In this document: positions 9,055-17,375 of the stretch, piece after piece
How positions within the stretch are numbered: position 1 is the stretch's first letter
Layout: every line of letters begins with the position of its first letter
NCBI RefSeq assembly: GCF_016865235.1
Contig: NZ_CP064030.1
Location: 620,001-684,000 of the forward strand
DNA: 64,000 nt
From: Dyella caseinilytica
GTDB taxonomy: Bacteria > Pseudomonadota > Gammaproteobacteria > Xanthomonadales > Rhodanobacteraceae
Direction of reading: 5' to 3'
The notes under the pieces: model-generated
What the model was told of the DNA's origin: nothing
Seen by the model: the letters and a program-made list of their open reading frames with translations, nothing else
The model's database searches: none
Position numbers and translations under genes: made by a program

Positions 9055-10454
9055 GCGTGCTTCACTCGCAGGTGATGGGTACGCGACCACCACAGATAGG
9101 CAATGGATCCGAGCAGCAGCCACGCCAGCGACCACTGGATCGGGTACGCACCCGGTGCGTTTTGATTCGACGCGACGTAGATGTAGATCCAGCCGATCAG
9201 TGCGATCAGCGCCGGCACGGGATAGAGCCACATTTTGTACGGCCTTTCGAGATCGGGTCGCTTGCGGCGCAGTACGAGCAAGGCGCCGATTTGCGCGATC
9301 GACTGCACCAGGATCATGACTGTCGTGAGCAACTGGATGAGTGTCGTTAACGACGTGAGGCGGCCAATGGCGAAGCCGAGTGATGTCAGCACGCCCATCG
9401 ACAGCAAGCCCCAGGTCGGAAAGCCCAGGCGCGGATGGATCTGCGAGAACGCACGAAAGAACACGCCGTCACGGGCGGCTTCATAAGGCACCCGCGAACC
9501 GCCGAGCAGGCCGGCGAACACCGATGCGGCCGCCGTGATCAGGATCAAAACGGTGACTATGCCAGCGGCCTTCGCGCCCCAGGATTCATTGAGAACCACG
9601 GACGCCACGGAGGTGAAGGCGGCGGAATTCTGGTCCAGCATGCGATGCCAGTCGACAACGCCGAGCACGCCGACCTGCATGGTGAAATACACCACGCACA
9701 TGCCGAGGATCGACAGCACGATGGATGCCGGAATGACTTTGCCCGGATTTTCCACTTCGGCCGCGACGTACGCGGAGGTGTTGTAGCCGAGGTAATCGTA
9801 GGTGCCGATGGTCAGGCTTCCCGCCAGCCCAAACCAGAACGCGCTGCTGCCCAGATCGAACGCGTTTGCCGGAAAACTGAAGGCGCGTGCGGCGTTGAAG
9901 TGCGACAGCGATGCAGCGATCAGGCAGATGATGCTGACCAGCATGACGATCCACAACACGATGCCGAGGCGGCCGATCGACCGGGTCGTGCGCCACAGCA
10001 GGCCGATGGTGATCCATATCAGCGCCAACCCGGCAAGATTCCCCTGCAGCGCGGTCATTTGCGGAAGGAACCAGCCCAGATACTGGATAAAACCCATAAC
10101 CCCGGTAGCCATGGTCATCGGGATGAAGAGCATGGCTGTCCAGACAAACAGGAAGGGCAGCAAGGCCCCGGTCCGCTTGCCAAAAGCTTCGCGCAGATAG
10201 ATGTAGGTGCCGCCGGCGCCGGGCAGGGAGGCACCCAGTTCGGCCCACACCAGGCCATCGCACAACGCCAGAAGCGCACCCAGCAACCATCCGAGGTACG
10301 CCTGCGGGCCACCCATCACCACGATCATCGCGGGGATGGTGATGAAAGGGCCGGCGCCGCACATCTGGCTCATATTGAGCGCAACGGCAGACGCCAATCC
10401 CAGCCGTCGCTTCAGCTGAGGCGCGTCGCGTGTTGCCTGCGTCTGGTTTTGCAT
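9051..10454 (-). CDS. APC-superfamily permease (amino acid/polyamine permease type)
   Basis: A 467-residue inner-membrane protein with about twelve hydrophobic segments and the APC hallmark in the first helix (MCGAGPFITIPAMIVVMGG), then LPGAGGTYIYLREAFGKRTG. The start at 10454 (MQNQTQATRDAPQLKRRLG) is preceded by CCAGGGGT; the frame further upstream lacks a plausible N-terminus. It is the first gene of the minus-strand run, overlaps the ROK kinase by four bases, and faces the divergent ROK regulator gene. Most family members carry amino acids or polyamines. The position, coupled to a sugar kinase in an amino-sugar locus, raises the possibility of amino-sugar uptake, a role usually held by an MFS protein in related bacteria. 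That role is inference. Confidence 0.85.
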   Translation of the reverse strand: MQNQTQATRDAPQLKRRLGLASAVALNMSQMCGAGPFITIPAMIVVMGGPQAYLGWLLGALLALCDGLVWAELGASLPGAGGTYIYLREAFGKRTGALLPFLFVWTAMLFIPMTMATGVMGFIQYLGWFLPQMTALQGNLAGLALIWITIGLLWRTTRSIGRLGIVLWIVMLVSIICLIAASLSHFNAARAFSFPANAFDLGSSAFWFGLAGSLTIGTYDYLGYNTSAYVAAEVENPGKVIPASIVLSILGMCVVYFTMQVGVLGVVDWHRMLDQNSAAFTSVASVVLNESWGAKAAGIVTVLILITAAASVFAGLLGGSRVPYEAARDGVFFRAFSQIHPRLGFPTWGLLSMGVLTSLGFAIGRLTSLTTLIQLLTTVMILVQSIAQIGALLVLRRKRPDLERPYKMWLYPVPALIALIGWIYIYVASNQNAPGAYPIQWSLAWLLLGSIAYLWWSRTHHLRVKHA

Positions 10455-10528
10455 ACCCCTGGTAGTCTCCGGAAACCGCGCGATCGGGCGGACTGGACTG
10501 GTGGGGCAAGAAAACCACAAGTTTTATA

Positions 10529-10551
10529 TTAATTCAAGTTGAAGAAATTAA
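10529..10551. promoter_or_regulatory. Candidate operator for the ROK/NagC-type regulator
   Basis: Outer arms TTAATT (10529-10534) and AATTAA (10546-10551) form a perfect 6+6 inverted repeat; an inner palindrome TTCAAGTTGAA lies at 10533-10543. NagC/Mlc operators in enterobacteria are AT-rich palindromes with TTATTT-type arms. The site lies about 75 bases upstream of the permease start, where a repressor would act. Binding is inferred. Confidence 0.45.
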
Positions 10552-10652
10552 CTAAAGCGGTGGTAGGGTATGTCACGGGGCTCGGGCATGCGTCCTGTGG
10601 GTGTGGTCGTCGATGACGGCCGGCGATGCCAGGGCTGGTCAATAGGCCGTCG

Positions 10653-10761
10653 AGGTGGGACATATAGAATCCGGGCGCGTTTCGATTTCAGGCAGGCCAT
10701 TCGCGGTGGCCAGCGCATCATTAAGATTCCAGCGGCTTCCTCCCCGCCGCATGTCCCACCT
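10653..10761. repeat. 109-bp element bounded by perfect 11-bp inverted repeats (MITE-like)
   Basis: AGGTGGGACAT at 10653-10663 is mirrored by ATGTCCCACCT at 10751-10761, leaving 87 bases between. The ends could be terminal inverted repeats of a small non-autonomous element or distant halves of a regulatory structure. No target-site duplication is obvious. It lies just upstream of the ROK regulator start at 10793. Confidence 0.4.
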
Positions 10762-10792
10762 CTGACCCATTCCAAGTAGCAAACGGCCAGCA

Positions 10793-11992
10793 ATGCAGAC
10801 CTCATCGAAGTCGAACAAGCCAACGACGGGTACCAATCTCGAGCACGCACGTTTGCACAACCGACGCGTTGTGCTGGAGGCCATTCGGCAGGCCGGACGC
10901 CTGACCCGCGCGGATCTCACGCGGCTTACGTCACTCACGGCACAGACGATTTCCAACATCGTGGCCGAGCTGCTCAGCGAATCGAAACTGTCGGTGCATG
11001 CGCCGGAGAAAACGGCGCGTGGACAGCCACCCATTCCGCTGTCGATCAATCCGGATGGCGGTTTTTCGATCGGCTTTCATGTGGAGCAGCATCAGATCGT
11101 CGCCGTGCTGTTGGATCTCAAGGGTGTTACGCGAGGACGGCGTGTCCATGCTGTGAGCTATCCGACGTTCGCCGAGGCGTTGCCGCTGCTCCTCAAATGC
11201 ATCGAGTGGTTCCGACGCAAAGTCTCAGCAGAGCGACTGCTTGGCATCGGCATCGCCTTGCCGGGTCCCTTTGGCGTCGCGGGCATGAGTGCCGTGGGCC
11301 CCACCAGCATGCCGGGTTGGGATGACGAGCAGAGCCTGGCCTTGCTGCGTGAGCGAACGGGGCTCCCGGTATTGATGGAGAACGATGCCACGGCGGCTGC
11401 GATGGGCGAGCGTTTGTATGGCGTCGCGGGTGGACTGCGGGATTTCGCCTACCTGTTCGTGGGACATGGCCTGGGTTCGGGCTTGTACCTCGACAACCGG
11501 CTTTATTCGGGTCACTGGCGCAACGCCGGTGAAATCGGGCACGTCATCGTCGTCCCTAACGGCAAGACCTGTTACTGCGGCAAACGAGGGTGTCTGGAAC
11601 GTTACGTTTCTGGCGCATCCCTGTTGGAGCATCTGGGAGTTGGCGCAGATCAGAATCTGAGCGATCTGGACTTGACCGATAACCAGCACGCTGCCGGCAT
11701 CGAACGCTGGTTGGCCGAAGCGGTGCCCGCACTACGTCATGCGATCAACGTCTTGGAATCGCTGCTTGATCCAGAAACCATGTTGGTGGGTGGCATGCTT
11801 TCCAACGACATTCTCGCGCGTCTGATCGATCAGTCGTTTCCGTTGTACCCATCTGTGAGCGGCAGAGAGGATCGCGCCCATGCACGATTGCAGCTGGGTA
11901 CCGCAGGTCCGGACTGCGTTGCGCTTGGTGCCGCAGCCCTGGTGGTGCTCGCCGAACTCAGTCCCGATTATCAGGCGTTGCTGAAAGCCTGA
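10793..11992 (+). CDS. ROK-family transcriptional regulator (NagC/XylR type)
   Basis: A 399-residue regulator with an N-terminal winged helix-turn-helix (about residues 18-80: RLHNRRVVLEAIRQAGRL, then LTSLTAQTISNIVAEL) fused to a ROK sugar-sensing domain. The ROK half has GIGIALPGPFG, MENDATAAAMGERLYG, the sugar-contact sequence NAGEIGHVIV and the zinc cluster CYCGKRGC, all intact. It is transcribed away from the permease-kinase-GH20 operon, so it most likely represses that operon and is relieved by an amino sugar or its phosphate. A palindrome at 10529-10551 is the best operator candidate. Family is firm; effector is inferred from the neighbours. Confidence 0.88.
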   Translation: MQTSSKSNKPTTGTNLEHARLHNRRVVLEAIRQAGRLTRADLTRLTSLTAQTISNIVAELLSESKLSVHAPEKTARGQPPIPLSINPDGGFSIGFHVEQHQIVAVLLDLKGVTRGRRVHAVSYPTFAEALPLLLKCIEWFRRKVSAERLLGIGIALPGPFGVAGMSAVGPTSMPGWDDEQSLALLRERTGLPVLMENDATAAAMGERLYGVAGGLRDFAYLFVGHGLGSGLYLDNRLYSGHWRNAGEIGHVIVVPNGKTCYCGKRGCLERYVSGASLLEHLGVGADQNLSDLDLTDNQHAAGIERWLAEAVPALRHAINVLESLLDPETMLVGGMLSNDILARLIDQSFPLYPSVSGREDRAHARLQLGTAGPDCVALGAAALVVLAELSPDYQALLKA

Positions 11993-12058
11993 TATTGGCA
12001 GGAAGGGAATCGTTAGTCATTTGCTGCATTTGCAGTTTCTCGCAATGCGCGCCAGCGC

Positions 12059-12084
12059 GCTGAGCCCCGAGTGGAGGGCTCAGC
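12059..12084. terminator. Hairpin between convergent genes
   Basis: Arms GCTGAGCCC (12059-12067) and GGGCTCAGC (12076-12084) are perfect over nine bases with an eight-base loop. It lies between the ends of the ROK regulator and asparaginase genes, where a bidirectional terminator is expected. No strong T run follows, so it could be Rho-assisted. Confidence 0.45.
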
Positions 12085-12149
12085 ACGAATGCCACAAGAG
12101 CAGAGTATTCGTCGTATTTCAGGCAACGGTCGGGATGGACATCGCCGAA

Positions 12150-13271
12150 TTACCACGTGGCGTCAAAATGCTTCTGTACCTCTTGCGGCTGAGTAATGCC
12201 GTTGGCAATCAGAAGTTGAAGCAGGACCCTCGCCTTTTGCGGATTAAGGTCCAGGGAAACGACGAAGCCGCGTTTGTCGTCATCCACTTCGACATTGCGA
12301 TTGACAAAGCCAGACCCAACGCGCGTGGAACGTACGACCACAATGCCTGCCTTTGCGGCGGCCTGCAGCGCATCGATGGCTTCCTTGGACGTGTTGCCGT
12401 CACCAACGCCTGCAAGCACGATGCCCTTGGCACCACGCTTTACCGCATCCTCTACCGGAAGGCCATCCATGTTGGCGTGCGCATACACGATATCCACGCG
12501 CGGCAGAGGTGGAGCGTCCGGAAGCTTCAATTTGGAGCCGTTGTAGGGACTCGCTGCCCGAAGGAAGCGTACCGGGCCCATGTCGACGTAACCGACGGGA
12601 CCGGCATCGCGCGACTCGAAGGTCTGGACATTCGTGGTATTGGTTTTTTGTACCCAGCGAGCGCCATGAATGGCGTCATCGAGCACGACCAACACGCCGC
12701 GGCCACGCGCATCCGGTGACGCTGCAACCTTCACCGCTTCGTAAAGATTAGCGGGGCCATCCGCACCAATCGCCGTGGAGGGACGCATGGAGCCCACCAA
12801 CACGACGGGTATCCTGGTATCAAGCACGGTCTGAAGGAAGAAGGCCGTCTCCTCCATCGTGTCCGTGCCATGGGTAATCACGATGCCGTCTGCTTCCTTG
12901 TTCCTGATGGCGAGCTGGATGCGTTTCACAAGATCGAACCAGACCTTGTCATTCATGTCCTGGGAGCCGATCGAGGCAACCTGGTCGGTGGAAATCTGCG
13001 CGATCTTGTCTATGCCGGGAACTGCGGCGATGAGATCGGCAGCACTGACCTTGCCGGCGTTGTACGCGCCGCTTCCGCGTGTGCTGGCTTGGCCGGCGAT
13101 CGTGCCGCCGGTGCCAAGCACCAGTACGCGCGCGGCAGGGGCTGGAGCATTTTGCGTTGTGTTCGCCGCGGTTTGGGCGCTGGCGGGGACTGCTGCAACG
13201 GCAAGAGCCATGGCAAGACCGAAGTACCCAAGTACAAGGCGGCTGGTTTCGAAAAGGGAAGTCGGCTTCAT
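12150..13271 (-). CDS. ansB: Periplasmic type II L-asparaginase
   Basis: A 373-residue asparaginase that hydrolyses asparagine to aspartate and ammonia. The start at 13271 (MKPTSLFETS) has AAAGGAAC upstream and gives a signal peptide ending near PASAQ, so the enzyme is periplasmic. Both active-site signatures are intact: LGTGGTIAGQA (first nucleophilic threonine) and ITHGTDTMEETAFF (second Thr-Asp pair); GDGN and STRVGSGFV are also typical. It lies 85 bases downstream of aspartate 4-decarboxylase and is followed by a convergent hairpin. The neighbours supply the next two steps, aspartate/alanine exchange and aspartate decarboxylation, so asparagine is probably the entry substrate of this operon. 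Glutaminase side activity is common in this family. Confidence 0.95.
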   Translation of the reverse strand: MKPTSLFETSRLVLGYFGLAMALAVAAVPASAQTAANTTQNAPAPAARVLVLGTGGTIAGQASTRGSGAYNAGKVSAADLIAAVPGIDKIAQISTDQVASIGSQDMNDKVWFDLVKRIQLAIRNKEADGIVITHGTDTMEETAFFLQTVLDTRIPVVLVGSMRPSTAIGADGPANLYEAVKVAASPDARGRGVLVVLDDAIHGARWVQKTNTTNVQTFESRDAGPVGYVDMGPVRFLRAASPYNGSKLKLPDAPPLPRVDIVYAHANMDGLPVEDAVKRGAKGIVLAGVGDGNTSKEAIDALQAAAKAGIVVVRSTRVGSGFVNRNVEVDDDKRGFVVSLDLNPQKARVLLQLLIANGITQPQEVQKHFDATW

Positions 13272-13356
13272 CTTTGTTCCTTTATGGGCTGGAATGAGGC
13301 TGTCAAAGCTCATGACAAAGCTGGAACGGTGTTTGAGCCAGAGGCAGTCAAGTGGC

Positions 13357-14949
13357 CTACTTCTTTCCCTTCTTGAATTGTTCGTAATATTCAGCGGCAA
13401 GCTTGCGCAGCGCGGTGCCGATCGCGGCGTACTGATACTCGTTGAGGTTGGCTAGTGATGCGCGTCCGGAGGGATGTAGTACGCCGAAGCCGCTACCCGG
13501 GAGCAGAACAATACCGGTGTCATTGGCAATGCGGAAAAGAATATCCGTCGGGTTTTGCGTCTTCAGAACCCATTGCGCGAAGGCATCACCATAGAGGTTT
13601 CTGGAAACCTCTTCGAGATTGATCAGGGTGTAATAGTCAACACTGTTGGTGTCTTCCTTCTCTGGCATGCCGAGCTTGTTGTAGAGCTCCGCATCCCTTC
13701 GGCGGACGAGTGCCTTGAGTGCCTTGTTGTAGTCCTGGCGGGAGTCCATCAGATTGAACAGCGCAAACAACACCATCTGTGCCTGTTGCGGTGTGGAAAG
13801 ACCGGCGGTGTGGTTGAGTGCGACGGCGCGGCTGTCGGCAACCAGCCGGTCAATAAATTTGACCTTTCGGGGTTCGGTGGTCAGTGAGGAGTAGCGTGTG
13901 TCCAACTCCTTCTTGGCTTTTTCCGGCAGTTTGCTAATAGCCTGGTCGATAATGTTGTCGCGCGTCATGGCAATGACGCCGAGGCGCCAGCCGGTAGCGC
14001 CGAAATATTTGGAGAACGAATAGACAAGAATCGTATTCTTCGGGCAGATCGCAAAGAGCGAGCGGAAGTCGTCTGCGAAGGTGCCATATACGTCGTCGGT
14101 AAGAATGATCAGGTCCGGGCGCTTCTTGACCACCTTGGCGATGGCTTCCAGTCCTGCGTCGTCGATTTTGACCGAGGGAGGATTGCTCGGGTTGACCAGA
14201 AAGAACGCTTTGATCGCAGGATCTTCCAGCTTCTTGATCTCTGAGGCGGGATATTGCCAGCCAGCCTTGGGGTCGGCCTCGATGATCACTTTGCTGAGTT
14301 GATAGTCGTTGAGCTCGGGAATTTCCAGATAAGGTGTGAATATCGGTGAGCCGATGGCGATCTTGTCGCCAGGCGCTATGAGTTTGTTTTCCCGCATCGA
14401 ATTGAAGATATAGGCCATCGCCGCGGTGCCACCTTCAACAGCGAAGAGATCGACCTCTTCGGTGGCCATGCCCTGTACGCCCATTTCGCGAACGATGTAT
14501 TCACGAACGATCTTCTCGCTTATCCGCAACATGCGATCCGGTTCCGGATAATTCGCGCCGAGGGTGGCGGCGACTATCTCGAGCAGAAATTGGTCGCCGT
14601 CAAGACCTAACTGATCCCGCACATAGGAAAGGGTCTTTCCCAGGAAAACTGCACCGGGCTTGTCGCGGTTCTGACTGACAAAGGTATGGAACCGCGCGCT
14701 CAGTCCTTCATGGCGCACGAGGCCGCCGACGCCCTCCGACATGTAAGAGAAGGACAGTTCGGCCTCCGACACCGCAAACAGGCCAAGCTGGAAGAACGCT
14801 CTGCGCGGGAGTGTCGCGAGAAAGTTCGGGTTTCCGCGGCCTGCGTTGAGCATCAAGCGATCGGTATGACTCAATGCCAGCGCGATGAGATTGTCCTTCA
14901 GTTCGAACGGGCTCAGCTTGGAATATTTGGAGTGCTTCGTATCGGCCAT
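13357..14949 (-). CDS. asdA: Bifunctional aspartate aminotransferase / L-aspartate 4-decarboxylase
   Basis: A 530-residue PLP enzyme predicted to convert aspartate to alanine and CO2. Length and sequence match the AsdA/AspD family rather than ordinary 400-residue aminotransferases: an extended N-terminus with LMLNAGRGNPNFL, the substrate-binding NPSNPPS, and the PLP lysine in YSFSKYFGATGWRLG. The start at 14949 (MADTKHSKYSK) is preceded by GGAG at seven bases; a slightly longer frame to 14970 has no better signal. It sits between the aspartate:alanine antiporter gene upstream and asparaginase downstream, 58 bases from the antiporter stop. Decarboxylation consumes a cytosolic proton, so together with AspT it can build proton-motive force. 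Confidence 0.93.
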   Translation of the reverse strand: MADTKHSKYSKLSPFELKDNLIALALSHTDRLMLNAGRGNPNFLATLPRRAFFQLGLFAVSEAELSFSYMSEGVGGLVRHEGLSARFHTFVSQNRDKPGAVFLGKTLSYVRDQLGLDGDQFLLEIVAATLGANYPEPDRMLRISEKIVREYIVREMGVQGMATEEVDLFAVEGGTAAMAYIFNSMRENKLIAPGDKIAIGSPIFTPYLEIPELNDYQLSKVIIEADPKAGWQYPASEIKKLEDPAIKAFFLVNPSNPPSVKIDDAGLEAIAKVVKKRPDLIILTDDVYGTFADDFRSLFAICPKNTILVYSFSKYFGATGWRLGVIAMTRDNIIDQAISKLPEKAKKELDTRYSSLTTEPRKVKFIDRLVADSRAVALNHTAGLSTPQQAQMVLFALFNLMDSRQDYNKALKALVRRRDAELYNKLGMPEKEDTNSVDYYTLINLEEVSRNLYGDAFAQWVLKTQNPTDILFRIANDTGIVLLPGSGFGVLHPSGRASLANLNEYQYAAIGTALRKLAAEYYEQFKKGKK

Positions 14950-15006
14950 CGGAATTCTCCTGATTCTCATGACATGCTGTGATGTGTGGCGGCGTCACGT
15001 GTAGCC

Positions 15007-16695
15007 TCACGCGAATGCGACGATCAATGGACCAAGCAAGGTGAGGAAGACATTTGCCAAGGCATAAGTGATCGCGAACGGCGCCGTTGGAATCGAATTG
15101 CCGGCCTTGTCGAGTACCTCGCCGAACGCCGGATTGGCACTGCGAGCGCCGGAAAGCGCGCCGGCAAATATCGCCGCGTTGTCGTAGCGCAACACGTAGC
15201 GGCCAAACAACATGGTCAACAGTAAAGGCACCACGGTAACGACCACGCCGATCAGGAATAGCGAAAGGCCGCTGCTGGCAATCGTATGAATGGCTTGTGA
15301 GCCCGACTGGAGGCCGACGGCGGCGACAAATCCGGCAAGGCCCAGATCTTTGAGAAGCTGACAGGCCGATACCGGAAGATTGCCCACGGTCTGATGTCTG
15401 CTACGCAACCATCCGAACAACAGTCCTGATAGCAGTGCACCGCCGCCCGCGCCTAGCGTCAAGGGAATGGAGCCCACGCGTAGCACCAGTAGACCAATCA
15501 GCAAGCCGACAACCAGGCCTGCACCATGAAAAACAAAGTCTGTCTTTGTGTCGCTGGTGAGCTGCGCCCCAGCTTCCTTCACAAGACGCTTCAGATCTTC
15601 ATCGACCCCGTACGCAGTGATAACGTCACCGGTTTTCAATACCGTGTTATCAGCCAGAGCGAGCGGTTCACCATCGCGCTTGATATCGATAATGTAAATG
15701 CCGTGCTTGAGCGCGGTTTCGGCTGAACGTTTGATATCGCTGAAGGATTTGTTTGCATAGGCTGTGTTTTGCAGGATCACCTCCTGCGTATTCATGACGA
15801 GCTCCATGCCGGCGGAGCTCTGAATCTCTCGGCCGAGCCCGCTGGCCGTTTCGATTATGCCTGCCCGTCGTCCGACTACCAGGACGATATCGCCCTGCTC
15901 AAGCACAAGATCGGGTGTGATCGGAATGAATTGGCCGCCCCGTTTGACGCGCTCGATGGTCATGGTGGATGTTCCCGCAGATCGCTCGATCGCTGCGGTG
16001 GATTTGCCCGCACCACCATCTACTTCGTAAAGACGGCCGACAATCTCCGGCATGGCGGGTCCCTCGCCGGGTCCAAAGATGATCGCACCCTTCAGGCGTT
16101 CGGCCTCGGCCTTGAGGGCGTCGTCGTGAATGTCCCGCTTCATGATGCGTGGAAGGATGTTGATGCAAATGATGATGGCGCCGAGCGAGCCGAAGATGTA
16201 GGACACCGCATAGCCGATGGCGACGTTGGCCTGGAGTTTTTGCACGTCGGCTGGCGAGAGTCCGAGGCGGGACAGCGCATCGCCGGCTGTTCCTATGATC
16301 GCCGATTGCGTCATGCCGCCCGCGGCAAGGCCAGCGGCCATGCCCTTGTCGAGTGAAAACAGCTTGGCCATGACGACGACCGTAACGAGTCCTGAAATCG
16401 CCATGAAAACCGCAAGAAGAATTTCGCGTAGCGATTGTCGTCCCAGCGATTTGAAGAACTGTGGGCCGCTTTCAAAGCCTACTGCGTAGATAAACAGTGT
16501 GAAGAGCAGCGACTTCACCCCGTTGTCGACAGAAATGCCAACGAGGCTTAGCGCCACCGCAGCAAGCAGCGATCCGGCTACACCGCCAAGCTGGAACTTG
16601 CCGTAGCGAAATTTTCCTACCCAATAGCCGATGGCAAGTGAAAGGAACAGCAATATCTCGGGCGCATGCTTCAAGTTATCCCGTACCCACTCCAT
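15007..16695 (-). CDS. aspT: Aspartate:alanine antiporter AspT (AAEX family)
   Basis: A 562-residue inner-membrane exchanger that brings in aspartate and exports alanine. About five hydrophobic helices come first, then a soluble middle with two TrkA_C-type (RCK_C) domains (about 200-290 and 290-375, each with a GDIVLVVGRR or GDVITAYGVD element), then a second block of about five helices ending LLGPLIVAFA. Two starts are possible: GTG at 16698 or ATG at 16695; the ATG is favoured by AGGAG six bases upstream. It heads an operon with asdA and ansB. In lactic acid bacteria and Comamonas the AspT-AspD pair forms a proton-motive metabolic cycle; the pair is conserved here. Confidence 0.93.
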   Translation of the reverse strand: MEWVRDNLKHAPEILLFLSLAIGYWVGKFRYGKFQLGGVAGSLLAAVALSLVGISVDNGVKSLLFTLFIYAVGFESGPQFFKSLGRQSLREILLAVFMAISGLVTVVVMAKLFSLDKGMAAGLAAGGMTQSAIIGTAGDALSRLGLSPADVQKLQANVAIGYAVSYIFGSLGAIIICINILPRIMKRDIHDDALKAEAERLKGAIIFGPGEGPAMPEIVGRLYEVDGGAGKSTAAIERSAGTSTMTIERVKRGGQFIPITPDLVLEQGDIVLVVGRRAGIIETASGLGREIQSSAGMELVMNTQEVILQNTAYANKSFSDIKRSAETALKHGIYIIDIKRDGEPLALADNTVLKTGDVITAYGVDEDLKRLVKEAGAQLTSDTKTDFVFHGAGLVVGLLIGLLVLRVGSIPLTLGAGGGALLSGLLFGWLRSRHQTVGNLPVSACQLLKDLGLAGFVAAVGLQSGSQAIHTIASSGLSLFLIGVVVTVVPLLLTMLFGRYVLRYDNAAIFAGALSGARSANPAFGEVLDKAGNSIPTAPFAITYALANVFLTLLGPLIVAFA

Positions 16696-17375
16696 CACAT
16701 TCTCCTATTGCGGCAAATCTGGATTGTCAGATCGGCAATGCGGTATCCGATGCGGTTTCAATGCCAAACAACGTGGTTCGCACTGCTTGCGAGATGGACC
16801 CTGAAAAGTAACGGCGCTACATCACGCCTGCGGGGTGATATGGATGATATGGATATGGACGATGCACGTAGTGACGTGACCGCATGCCCTCATGCGGGCT
16901 CTGGAGCGAAATGTTCGATGTGACGAGAGGCCAGCCCAATCCAGAAAGTGTTGCATTGCTCGTTCCCTTGAGGTCGTCACGTGCCTGGTCAAGGCATTCG
17001 ATCAGCTACTGACGGAAACGCCATGATTTCCCCTCTACTCATGGTCGCAAGAAATAACTATCTGATGTTGACATGCATTGCAAGTGACTTTCTTATGAAT
17101 CTTCGTATGTCACAAATAGTTTCCCTGGATGAACATGTTCTCCATGGCTCAAGAAATACGCCACGAACTTCGCTGCGCGATCTGTCGCTCAGGTTGTGTC
17201 GTTGAGAAAGGACTTTCTTTTTCTCGACGTGAAAATCACGATCTCTGAACAATCGTCATAGGCGAGTCGTGCACGTCGATTTCTTTCAAACTGCCAGAGA
17301 ATTTCAACGTCTTACTCTGTGGACGATCGCTCAACAAATGCTCAGGAGGAGGTTGCGTCCGCGAAGATGGTGTTG
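16696..17375. other. Non-coding stretch upstream of aspT
   Basis: About 680 bases with no convincing gene. The short open frames on both strands lack ribosome sites and read like chance translations. The segment must hold the aspT promoter and the end of the lipase transcript, but I see no clear sigma-70 boxes or strong T-tailed hairpin. A short GATATGGAT-type redundancy occurs near 16838-16858. Confidence 0.6.

Larger units (their letters stand above)
10455..10792. promoter_or_regulatory. Divergent regulatory region between permease operon and ROK regulator
   Basis: This 338-base non-coding stretch separates two divergent transcription units. The half nearest the permease is AT-rich and holds a palindrome at 10529-10551. 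The half nearest the regulator is GC-rich and holds a pair of 11-bp inverted repeats at 10653-10663 and 10751-10761. No open frame of convincing quality lies here. Confidence 0.6.

Noticed and set aside
9055..9231. N-terminal extension of the ROK kinase
   Set aside because: It overlaps the permease coding end by 177 bases and lacks kinase sequence; the ATGA overlap start is typical of operons.
9435..10532. Plus-strand open frame of 365 codons opposite the permease
   Set aside because: It is rich in His, Arg, Gln and Asp as expected from antisense of a hydrophobic gene, and would cross the divergent promoter.
16838..16858. Short tandem-like GATATGGAT redundancy
   Set aside because: Too short and imperfect to call a repeat or binding array.
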